Origin: Paenibacillus cookii
GTDB taxonomy: Bacteria > Bacillota > Bacilli > Paenibacillales > Paenibacillaceae
Length of the DNA: 64,000 bases
Direction of reading: 5' to 3'
Assembly: GCF_018333375.1 (NCBI RefSeq)
Contig: NZ_BORW01000023.1
Span: 19,320 to 83,319, forward strand
The notes below the pieces were generated by a model. That model was not told where the DNA came from, searched no databases, and saw only the letters and a program-made list of their open reading frames with translations. Of this stretch, positions 8,577-15,431 are shown piece by piece; within the stretch, counting starts at the first letter, position 1; the number at the start of each line of letters is the position of its first letter. Both the position numbers and the translations under genes were made by a program.

Positions 8577-9551
8577 TTAAGTCAACCGATACGTCGCAAA
8601 GGGCTTGCCGTACCGGAAGGGCTCGCTGATCTCGTTCAGCCGGCTCAAAGCCTCCGCGTCCGGATTCAGCTCCAAGCTCTTCAGGTTTTCATCCAGCTGC
8701 TCGGGACGGGTCGCCCCGACGATGACGGTCGAAACGGCAGGTTGTTCCATCAGCCAGGCGAGCGATAGCGTGCTAGGCGTACAGCCGTGTTCTCCGGCAA
8801 TCCGGCTCACCTGCTCGGAAAGCGTCAACGTCTGATCGTTGATAAACCGGCCAAAGCTTGGGTCCGTTTGCGCGCGAGACTTCAGCGGCGCCCGGTCGGC
8901 GAAGCTGTATTTGCCGGTCAGAATGCCCCCGGCCAGCGGGAAATACGGAATGATGCCTACGCCTTGATCCAGGCAGAGGGGGATCATCTCCTGCTCCGGC
9001 GTACGATCGGCGAGCGAATAGCTGGTTTGAAGGGATACATAACGGGTGAGCCCTTTCATCTCGCTGATCCCAAGCGCCTTCATGAGCTCCCAGGCTGCAT
9101 AGTTGGAAGCGCCAATGTAACGCACTTTGCCGGCACGCACCATGTCGTCCAGCGCCCGAAGCGTCTCCTCAAGCGGCGTGTACGGATCAAACGTATGGAT
9201 CTGGTATAAATCCACGTAATCCGTTTGCAGCCGTTTCAGGCTGCCATCGAGCTCACGCATCAAGTGATACCGCGAGGAGCCCCGCTCGTTCGGACCTTCG
9301 CCGCGAACCATGCCTGCTTTCGTCGCCAGCACCACTTCATGCCTTCTCCCGGCCAGAGCCTCCCCGATGATCCGTTCCGACTCCGTGCCAGCGTAAATGT
9401 TGGCCGTATCGATAAAGTTGATGCCCCGATCGAGGGCATGATGGAGAATCCGGGTCGAAGTCTCCTGGTCCGCGCGTTTGCCGAACGCATTGGTCCCGAG
9501 ACCAAGCAAAGACACTTCAAGCCCGCTGCTTCCAAGACGGCGATATTTCAT
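8577..9551 (-). CDS. Aldo/keto reductase
   Basis: A 324-residue TIM-barrel NADPH-dependent oxidoreductase. The catalytic tetrad is visible: D and Y in FIDTANIYAG (about residues 45-52), K in VVLATKAG (about 78) and H in LYQIHTFD (about 117). The C-terminal cofactor segment VIVGATRPEQLDENL is also present. It resembles the YajO/Tas/IolS-like branch used for general carbonyl detoxification or sugar metabolism. Among several nearby methionines, ATG 9551 has the best spacing from AAGGAG; ATG 9557 would sit only 3 nt after it. The gene is monocistronic with its own terminator; no pathway partner is adjacent. Confidence 0.92.
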   Translation of the reverse strand: MKYRRLGSSGLEVSLLGLGTNAFGKRADQETSTRILHHALDRGINFIDTANIYAGTESERIIGEALAGRRHEVVLATKAGMVRGEGPNERGSSRYHLMRELDGSLKRLQTDYVDLYQIHTFDPYTPLEETLRALDDMVRAGKVRYIGASNYAAWELMKALGISEMKGLTRYVSLQTSYSLADRTPEQEMIPLCLDQGVGIIPYFPLAGGILTGKYSFADRAPLKSRAQTDPSFGRFINDQTLTLSEQVSRIAGEHGCTPSTLSLAWLMEQPAVSTVIVGATRPEQLDENLKSLELNPDAEALSRLNEISEPFRYGKPFATYRLT

Positions 9552-9640
9552 GAACATCCGCTCCTTTTCCCGACTTTTTATTGTTTTTAGCAACATCTTA
9601 ACATTAGCCGGAGGGACGCGCCAAAAATATTTTAGACAAA

Positions 9641-9931
9641 ATGATCCCCCCTTCCCCTGGCCACCATCGGTATTCCCACTCCGGAAAAACCCGCAGCAGC
9701 CGTAAGGAAGCCGTCTTCGTCATCAACCATCAAGTCGCCAAGCTGCCGAGACGCAGCAGAACGTCTTCCGCCACGCAGCTGGCCAGCGGAGCCGGCAAAT
9801 TCAGCACCGGCGGCACCAACGCCGCCATCGAAAGCCCGTACACCAAGCAGCAGCAGGCCGTAGGAGGAAGAAAAGGCGGCCGTGCCGTCAACAAGCTCCG
9901 AAAAAAAGTCGACGGATCCAAACGGCGTTAA
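9641..9931 (+). CDS. Possible small basic protein of unknown function
   Basis: A 96-codon frame encoding a strongly basic, Ser/Thr/Gly-rich, cysteine-free product with KTRSSRKEA, KLPRRSRTSS, RKGGRAVNKLRKK and KRR stretches. Third codon positions are dominated by C and G, as in the real genes around it, which argues that it is translated. There is no clear Shine-Dalgarno box before ATG 9641; GGAGGG at 9611 is about 25 nt away. The content suggests binding to nucleic acid or another polyanion, but I recognise no family. It sits alone between two minus-strand genes. The overlapping minus-strand frame looks like a shadow. Confidence 0.45.
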   Translation: MIPPSPGHHRYSHSGKTRSSRKEAVFVINHQVAKLPRRSRTSSATQLASGAGKFSTGGTNAAIESPYTKQQQAVGGRKGGRAVNKLRKKVDGSKRR

Positions 9932-10189
9932 CGGACGTCTTGCATCTAGGCTTTAAATCATATAAGCGGTACGCCACCGCCCTTAAAACTCAAAAACCCC
10001 CGTCATAGGGGATTTCTTTGGGTTCGGATAACTTCCGGCGAACTTGCGTAAAATGGATCGCTCGCCGGACTTCCCGGCTCCCGGCAAAAACCCGGACGGT
10101 TTAGCGACGAAATTCCCGAAAAACCAGAGCGGGTTGATATGAAAAACAGACCCGACCGGCCTTTTCCAAGCCGACCCGGGTCTTTCCGT
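9932..10189. other. Intergenic region between small ORF and PTS-like gene
   Basis: About 258 bp. It contains a short CCCC/GGGG hairpin near 9990-10015 that may act as a weak terminator in either direction. The overlapping minus-strand frame 10003-10476 reads mostly through the PTS-like gene in the wrong frame. Nothing else was recognised. Confidence 0.4.
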
Positions 10190-11785
10190 TTAGGAGACGG
10201 ATTGCTGGGCGGGCAAGTTTCGATCCGCCGTTTTGCGTCCCCGGGACGTTTTGTTCGCCACCAGCGTAACCGCAAACGCGAGCAGCAGCGCAGCCGCCAT
10301 GGAGATCGTAAATCCCACCACGTTATTGGACAAGAGAGGCCCCATGAACGACGGGACGTAGGCCGTGCCGCGGACTTGAAACACGCCGACCAAACCGCCG
10401 CCGATCCCGGCTGCGGCAATCGCTCCCCCGAATACCCACTTATTCGAAAACATGAAAGGGTAGGCTGCCTCGACAAAGGTGCCGAAGCCCATGTTAATCA
10501 GGAAACCCGGGGCAGCCACCGCCGCTTCGCCTTTGTCTCTCGGCGCCACCAGATTCGCCAATGTAATGCCTGCCGATACCATGACCAGCCCGACCATATC
10601 GATGGCCCCGAGGAAGCTGTTGCCCGTCTTCTCCATTTCAAGGAGTACGATCGGCAAAATCGCGGCGTGGTACACTCCGCCGAGAATCGCCGGCCAGATC
10701 AGCAGGCCTCCGATCACGCCCGCCACGATCGGGTTGAATGAAATCGCCAGATTGATCAGGTACTTGATGAATTCTCCGGCCTGCAGCGCAAACGGAGCCA
10801 CCAAATAATACATGATGAGCCCGGAAACCAGACCCGCGAACCCTCCGGCAACGATATTGACCGTGGTCATCGGAAAACGCCACTGCACGCATTTGACGAA
10901 CAGGAACTGCACCAGCAGGCCCGCCCCGATTCCGCCGAGAATCCCCCCGATAATCCCGCCGTTCATGGACAGCGTTCCGGCGATGACGCCGGCTACGATG
11001 GACACTTCGTCCATATCGGATATTTGCTTCGCCGCGATCACCGCCAGCACGACCGGCAAAGCCTTCAGCATGATGTCAAACACGGCGCTTAAACCTTTAA
11101 GGGCCGGAATTTGGCTAAGCGCAAGCACGATCGCCATGGCGATAAAACCGGGAAGGGATGACTGCATGATCCCTTTCAGATTGATCCTCCGCCAAGGATT
11201 GCCCGCAGGCTGCTTGTAGCCGTCGGGGCTTCCAAGCACAGGAACGTATTTCATCCCCCAATGCTTGCATAACGACGTTATAAACGACACCGCTCGCGTG
11301 CGGTTGGTCGTGCCCGTCGTACCCGAAGCGGCGATGACCTTCGCGCCTTTCGAGCCGATCAGCGCCATGGAGGTCCCGCCCGTGCCGACGACGGGGATGG
11401 ACTTCTCCGCCGCTGCCCGGATCGCCTGGCCGTTGGCGCCTTCGGGATCGGCGCTCATGACGATCAAGCCGTCGATTTGTCCGGACCCGATCAGCGCAGC
11501 CATATCGGCGTCCAGCTCAAAGGCGGCCTCGTTGACCTCCTTTAACGTGCCTTCCAGGCGTTTTGCCAATCGGCGTTCTTCCGTATTCCAACCATATAAA
11601 ACGGCCGACGTCGTTTCTTTGGCCGTATCCATCGATTCCGACGCAGCGATAAATTGCACTGCGCCCAATTCCATGCCGGCGCTGTTGCATTGGGCCGCAA
11701 TTTCCCCGACCAGCTTGTCCGGGTCTTTGCCCCCCAAATTATATAAATTGCCGCCGCTGCTGCCGATGACCGCTATTCGTTTCAT
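10190..11785 (-). CDS. PTS EIIC-like sugar permease fused to an N-terminal Rossmann-like domain
   Basis: A 531-residue protein. Residues 1 to about 175 form a soluble alpha/beta domain starting KRIAVIGSSGGNLYNLGGKD and containing DGLIVMSADPEGANGQA and IPVVGTGGTSMALIGSKGAK, glycine-rich loops typical of a nucleotide- or sugar-phosphate-binding Rossmann-like fold. Residues from about 200 to 515 form 8-10 membrane helices with the glycine-rich, GGIIGGILGGIGAGL-type pattern of fructose/glucitol-like EIIC permeases. No EIIA or EIIB domain and no obvious phospho-cysteine or phospho-histidine site is seen in the protein or beside the gene, so how it would be energised is unclear. ATG 11785 has AGAGGAG upstream; the frame stays open to 12301 but that extension has no start signal and overlaps the cupin gene. 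A sigma-A promoter with a palindromic operator precedes it. EIIC-like nature is likely; function is inference. Confidence 0.72.
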   Translation of the reverse strand: MKRIAVIGSSGGNLYNLGGKDPDKLVGEIAAQCNSAGMELGAVQFIAASESMDTAKETTSAVLYGWNTEERRLAKRLEGTLKEVNEAAFELDADMAALIGSGQIDGLIVMSADPEGANGQAIRAAAEKSIPVVGTGGTSMALIGSKGAKVIAASGTTGTTNRTRAVSFITSLCKHWGMKYVPVLGSPDGYKQPAGNPWRRINLKGIMQSSLPGFIAMAIVLALSQIPALKGLSAVFDIMLKALPVVLAVIAAKQISDMDEVSIVAGVIAGTLSMNGGIIGGILGGIGAGLLVQFLFVKCVQWRFPMTTVNIVAGGFAGLVSGLIMYYLVAPFALQAGEFIKYLINLAISFNPIVAGVIGGLLIWPAILGGVYHAAILPIVLLEMEKTGNSFLGAIDMVGLVMVSAGITLANLVAPRDKGEAAVAAPGFLINMGFGTFVEAAYPFMFSNKWVFGGAIAAAGIGGGLVGVFQVRGTAYVPSFMGPLLSNNVVGFTISMAAALLLAFAVTLVANKTSRGRKTADRNLPAQQSVS

Positions 11786-11820
11786 GATGTGCTCCTCTAT
11801 TCGCCGTTTATTCGCTTTAT

Positions 11821-11840
11821 TATGGTACCGTATTACCATA
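11821..11840. promoter_or_regulatory. Palindromic operator at the start point of the PTS-like gene
   Basis: TATGGTA-CCGTAT-TACCATA is a perfect 7-bp inverted repeat with a 6-bp spacer and abuts the -10 box of the promoter at 11840-11868, where a bound protein would block transcription. The size and symmetry fit GntR/HutC- or LacI-like repressors. No such regulator is encoded next to it. Confidence 0.65.
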
Positions 11841-11868
11841 TTATAAGAGTAAAATATGATAGCGACAA
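11840..11868 (-). promoter_or_regulatory. Sigma-A promoter of the PTS-like gene
   Basis: Minus strand: -35 TTGTCG (11863-11868), 17-bp spacer, -10 TATAAT (11840-11845). The start point would fall in the palindromic operator, and the leader is about 45 nt. Confidence 0.75.
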
Positions 11869-11942
11869 CCTTTATTCCGATAAAATGTCCGATCAACCGG
11901 GAAGCGGCAGAACACCTATCACCGGTAACATTTTTGATGAAC

Positions 11943-11970
11943 AAAAAAAGAGAGGGGAGCATCCCCCTCC
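11943..11970 (-). terminator. Terminator of the cupin gene
   Basis: GGAGGGG/CCCCTCT stem followed by seven T residues on the minus strand, directly after the cupin stop codon. Confidence 0.85.
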
Positions 11971-11978
11971 ACGATGAT

Positions 11979-12689
11979 TTACCACCAGAACCGGTTCGGC
12001 TCCATCCGCCACGGGTGCGAAATCTCCGGGCCTGAAGGCCGCTGCTCCTGCCCATAACCCGGCTGCAGTCCCGGATAGGAGCGCGCATCATCCCCTTCAT
12101 AAAACGAACCCTGCGAAACGCCGGGAGCGTTCTCCCGATTCCGGGATTCGACGGACGGGCCCAGGACGACGGATTGCCGGATCGGCGCCACCGCCTGCGC
12201 GAACTCCTCCGGATTGACGCCGTAAGCCAGTCCCATGATCTCTTTGGGCGTAAACCGGAGAAAATCCGCCGCGTATACGATATCCGAATTCGGACGGTCA
12301 AAGATCGCCATGATAAAGGTATCGTCCGTCAACGAAACGATCCAGTGGAACCACCCCTTCGGAAATTGGGCAACCTTTCCCGGCCCGAGCCGGTATGTCA
12401 TTAACCGCTGCGTATTGGGGTTAAAGACCGAAGTCGTCACTTCGCCGGCAATTACCACGACCATTTCGCTCGAGTTCGTATGCCAATGCGGCGTAATCAT
12501 CACGCCCCGGCTCATGCGGATATTAAAAAACCCGGTCTCGGCCGCAGGCAACTGCGGGGAAAAAAGCTGGGTAATGTAATTCCGCGAATCCCGGCGATAA
12601 GTCACCACCTCGTTCGAATCCGCGCTTAAGTTCAAGGATGGGGATGTTAAGTCAACCGCCACTTCCGAAGCCTCCCTCCGCAGGATCAT
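11979..12689 (-). CDS. Cupin-domain protein
   Basis: A 236-residue protein with one germin-like cupin. Motif 1 is GVMITPHWHTNSSEMVVVIAG (about residues 62-82), with two histidines and a glutamate as metal ligands, and motif 2 is GPGKVAQFPKGWFHWIV (about 102-118), with the third histidine. The metal site (probably Mn or Fe) is therefore complete. The C-terminal 70 residues are low-complexity and rich in Pro, Gly, Ser, Arg and Tyr (SYPGLQPGYGQEQRPSGPE), which resembles spore-surface or cell-surface proteins more than soluble oxalate decarboxylases. No signal peptide is seen. The gene is monocistronic with its own terminator and diverges from an orphan gene. Enzymatic activity (oxalate oxidase/decarboxylase-like) is possible but not shown. 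Confidence 0.82.
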   Translation of the reverse strand: MILRREASEVAVDLTSPSLNLSADSNEVVTYRRDSRNYITQLFSPQLPAAETGFFNIRMSRGVMITPHWHTNSSEMVVVIAGEVTTSVFNPNTQRLMTYRLGPGKVAQFPKGWFHWIVSLTDDTFIMAIFDRPNSDIVYAADFLRFTPKEIMGLAYGVNPEEFAQAVAPIRQSVVLGPSVESRNRENAPGVSQGSFYEGDDARSYPGLQPGYGQEQRPSGPEISHPWRMEPNRFWW

Positions 12690-12860
12690 GTCATCAATCC
12701 TTGGGTCAATGTCTACCCTAATGTATGCGAAGGTTCCTCCTCATGCTCCTGCGCTTTGCTAGGCATAGTCTAAAAAAATCGCTTCTTGTCGGCCGCCGGA
12801 ATCCGCTATAATAAAACTCATAGCACGGGATGGATATCTTTAACAATGGTGGAGGGTTCT

Positions 12861-13613
12861 ATGAAGCAGCAAAACGCAGCATCGTTATCGGACATCATCA
12901 CGGAAGGAATCGACAAGACGCTCGCCAAGGCCATGCCAAACGCCGGCCCGGACGAGCTGGAACATCGGCGGCAGCAAATGAGCAAAGCAGAACTTATGGA
13001 CGCCTATCTTTTATCGTTCGATCAGGACTTGACGGGGCAGGTCATTCATGAGGTCGTGCTGCGGGTTTTTGGTTTGGATCTGGATCATGCCTTGGTGCTC
13101 CCGGAAGCCGAACGCGAAATCCGCGCCGCTGCCGAACGCAGGCTAGGGGGAATGCAAGCTGGCAGCAGCCCGATCCCTCCCCGCGACGTCATCGATTTGC
13201 AGCTGGCCGAATGCGGCAGGCGGCTGGCAGGACCTGAAGTTCGCCGCCTGCTGAACCAGCTGTTCGGCGTGAATCTTGACGCCATATCGGCTTTGGACAA
13301 AGCAAGAATATCGCTGTTCTCCAAAGGCCAATGGATCGTGCGGCAAGATCGGGATTTGTTCGTCGTGTATACGGGCGAAGGGGACATCGACGTCAGCGTG
13401 TATCCCACAGCATATTTCCGGGAGCGGACAGGACAGGACGAACTGCCGGAGGACCTGGGACAGGCTTTGGCCGATCTGGGTTACAGCCCTGTTGCGGAGG
13501 GGCAGAGATATTATTATGTCAATCCGGACGGACAAGCCGTGCCGGACGCCTTTAAAGGCCAAACGATGGGTGCGATTATGGCCTCCATCCGGAATGCGTA
13601 CAGCCATCTATAA
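12861..13613 (+). CDS. Hypothetical protein, 250 aa
   Basis: An acidic, soluble 250-residue protein I do not recognise. It has no signal peptide or membrane helix. The N-terminal third is helical and charged (SDIITEGIDKTLAKAMPNAG, LEHRRQQMSKAELMDAYLLS); the C-terminal third contains WIVRQDRDLFVVYTGEGDIDVSVYPTAYF and ends in a conserved-looking PDAFKGQTMGAIMASIRNAY. ATG 12861 follows GGTGGAGGG at ideal distance; an in-frame ATG further upstream (12786) lacks one. A TATAAT sequence at about 12810 may be its -10 box. It diverges from the cupin gene and faces a strong terminator shared with the ThDP enzyme gene. High G/C at third positions shows it is a native gene. Confidence 0.8.
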   Translation: MKQQNAASLSDIITEGIDKTLAKAMPNAGPDELEHRRQQMSKAELMDAYLLSFDQDLTGQVIHEVVLRVFGLDLDHALVLPEAEREIRAAAERRLGGMQAGSSPIPPRDVIDLQLAECGRRLAGPEVRRLLNQLFGVNLDAISALDKARISLFSKGQWIVRQDRDLFVVYTGEGDIDVSVYPTAYFRERTGQDELPEDLGQALADLGYSPVAEGQRYYYVNPDGQAVPDAFKGQTMGAIMASIRNAYSHL

Positions 13614-13680
13614 CCCGCGCTTTCCTCATTGGCGTTCACTCAGCCGCCTTCCCGGCTGCGTTCAGCGCTTTTGCCGCGCC

Positions 13681-13717
13681 AAAAAAAGGGCCCTGATCGA
13701 AGATCAGAGCCCTTTTT
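13681..13717. terminator. Bidirectional terminator between hypothetical gene and ThDP enzyme gene
   Basis: AAAAAGGGC-C-CTGAT / ATCAG-A-GCCCTTTTT with a 4-nt loop, A run on one side and T run on the other. Confidence 0.9.
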
Positions 13718-13730
13718 ATCATACGGATCA

Positions 13731-15365
13731 TTATTTACCGAAAGAGGACAAAAATTTCACGCGGTCGCCCATCGGAGGGGTGTTGTTGTCCACCAATGCG
13801 ATTTCGAGAAGCGCAGGTCCGCCGGCATTCAGCAGTCCGCTGAGCGCTTCCTTGTTCAGGTCGCTCATCTCCTGTACGCGATAGCTTGGGATGCCCATGG
13901 CTTCCGCCATTGCCGCAATGCTGACTTCCTTCTGGGCAAAGGTCGCGTGCGACCGCTTGTACTGCAGCTCATGCCCGTGGTATACCATGCCCAGCCGCGC
14001 ATTGTTCATGATGACGAACAGGATCGGCAAATTGTATTCCTTGGCCGTCAGAATCTCCATGCCGTGCATGAAGAAGCAGCCGTCTCCCGTGATGCATACC
14101 ACAGGACGGTCCGGATCGGCGAATTTCGAGCCGATGGCGGAGCCGATGCCGCTGCCCATCGCCCCGAAATGGACGTTAATGTCGAACGTGTTGTAATCCA
14201 GAACGTTCATGTAATGGATCACGTAGGACATGAACTCCCCGATATCGACGGTGTAGCGCGTATCCGCCGGGAGATGCTTCTGCAGGTTTTTCAGCACGTT
14301 TTGCGTGTTGTATTCCTCTGTCGCGACGTAACTTTGCGGTTTTTCCAACGCTTTTGCGCCTTGCTTGGGCAGTCCGAGCGCTTTCAGTTCCTCGAGCAGG
14401 AACATCAGGCTCAGGTTGATGTCGCCAAGAACCGGGATGTCGATTTCGTATTTGCGGCCGAATACGGTCTTGTCAAAATCCATCTGCACGCAGAACCGGT
14501 TTTTGGTCAGATTCATATTCCAGTTGTTTGTTGCAGTTTCGCCCAAGCTGGAGCCGAGAATCAGCAGGGCTTGTCCATCCCCGTCATTGATGAGCGCCGA
14601 AGTCCCTTCATGACCCGCGAAACCGAATACCCCGGACAGAAGCGGATGCTCTTCGGGAATCAGTCCCTTCGCCTGCGGCGTGGTCACGATCGGCCAGTTG
14701 AGAAGCTCCGCAAGCTCAAGCACCTGATCCACCGAACCGCGGACGCCTTGCCCGATGAAAACATATCCGCTCTCGCGTTTCGCCAGCTCCTCCGCAACCT
14801 TCTTGATCGTATCCAGTTCCGGCACGATCGGCGTTCTTTTCGGCGGCTCGGGAATCGTAACCTGCACTTCGCCCTGCTGCACGTCGATCGGCATCGCTAC
14901 ATGGACCGGCCCGGGCACGCCGGATATCGCGATTTCAACCGCTTTTGCCACCTCGGCCAGCAGATCCTTGGATTCGCGCACCGTCACGCTGTATTTGGTG
15001 ACCGACCGGTATACCGGCTCGGCGTCCAATTCCTGCGACGCGTTCAACCCCACCGTATTGACCGGAACCGCACCCGTCAAAAACAATACCGGCAGATGCT
15101 CGCGCATCGCGTTGGCCGCGCCGGTGACAAGATTGGTTCCCCCCGGCCCGCTGCAGCCGATGGCCACGCTAAGCTGGCCCGAATATTTGGCATAGGCCGC
15201 CGCCATATAGGACGCAGCCCCTTCATGTTTGGTAACGACCGGCGTGATTTCGGGCATCTCCACCAGCTGGTCGAACAGGACGTTAACGGAACCGGCGGGA
15301 ATGCCGAAAATATGCCTTACGCCTAATCCTTTCAAATACTCCAATACTGCGCGTGCTGCTTTCAT
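13731..15365 (-). CDS. Thiamine diphosphate-dependent enzyme (acetolactate synthase/pyruvate oxidase family)
   Basis: A 544-residue cytoplasmic ThDP enzyme with the standard three domains: N-terminal Pyr domain (residues 1-170) with the activating glutamate in VVTKHEGAAS (about E48), a central Rossmann-like domain (about 185-330) and a C-terminal PP domain (about 370-530) carrying the ThDP/Mg motif GDGCFFMHGMEILTAKEYNL through to the terminal NN about 30 residues after GDG. It is of usual length for the acetolactate synthase, pyruvate oxidase and related decarboxylase group, but lacks close resemblance to AlsS or to biosynthetic IlvB, and no small IlvN subunit is adjacent. ATG 15365 is preceded by a perfect AGGAGG. 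It follows the GGDEF/EAL gene by 66 bp, so it may partly be read from upstream. The exact reaction is not assignable from sequence alone. Confidence 0.88.
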   Translation of the reverse strand: MKAARAVLEYLKGLGVRHIFGIPAGSVNVLFDQLVEMPEITPVVTKHEGAASYMAAAYAKYSGQLSVAIGCSGPGGTNLVTGAANAMREHLPVLFLTGAVPVNTVGLNASQELDAEPVYRSVTKYSVTVRESKDLLAEVAKAVEIAISGVPGPVHVAMPIDVQQGEVQVTIPEPPKRTPIVPELDTIKKVAEELAKRESGYVFIGQGVRGSVDQVLELAELLNWPIVTTPQAKGLIPEEHPLLSGVFGFAGHEGTSALINDGDGQALLILGSSLGETATNNWNMNLTKNRFCVQMDFDKTVFGRKYEIDIPVLGDINLSLMFLLEELKALGLPKQGAKALEKPQSYVATEEYNTQNVLKNLQKHLPADTRYTVDIGEFMSYVIHYMNVLDYNTFDINVHFGAMGSGIGSAIGSKFADPDRPVVCITGDGCFFMHGMEILTAKEYNLPILFVIMNNARLGMVYHGHELQYKRSHATFAQKEVSIAAMAEAMGIPSYRVQEMSDLNKEALSGLLNAGGPALLEIALVDNNTPPMGDRVKFLSSFGK

Positions 15366-15431
15366 AAAAAAACCTCCTAATAAATTTCTATTTATCTATG
15401 GTGTAAAGAGTGACCGGGCCGAAAAGAAGGC

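Noticed and set aside
11786..12301. N-terminal extension of the PTS-like protein to 703 residues
   Set aside because: The extension has no ribosome binding site, overlaps the promoter, the cupin terminator and part of the cupin gene, and is not protein-like. The ATG at 11785 has a good AGAGGAG box.
13629..15326. Plus-strand open frame of 565 codons opposite the ThDP enzyme
   Set aside because: Mirror frame of a clear ThDP gene; no start signals or domains.
15379..15407. A TTTACA-N17-TTTATT pair in front of the ThDP enzyme gene
   Set aside because: The start point would fall on the ribosome binding site, leaving no leader; too close to be a promoter.
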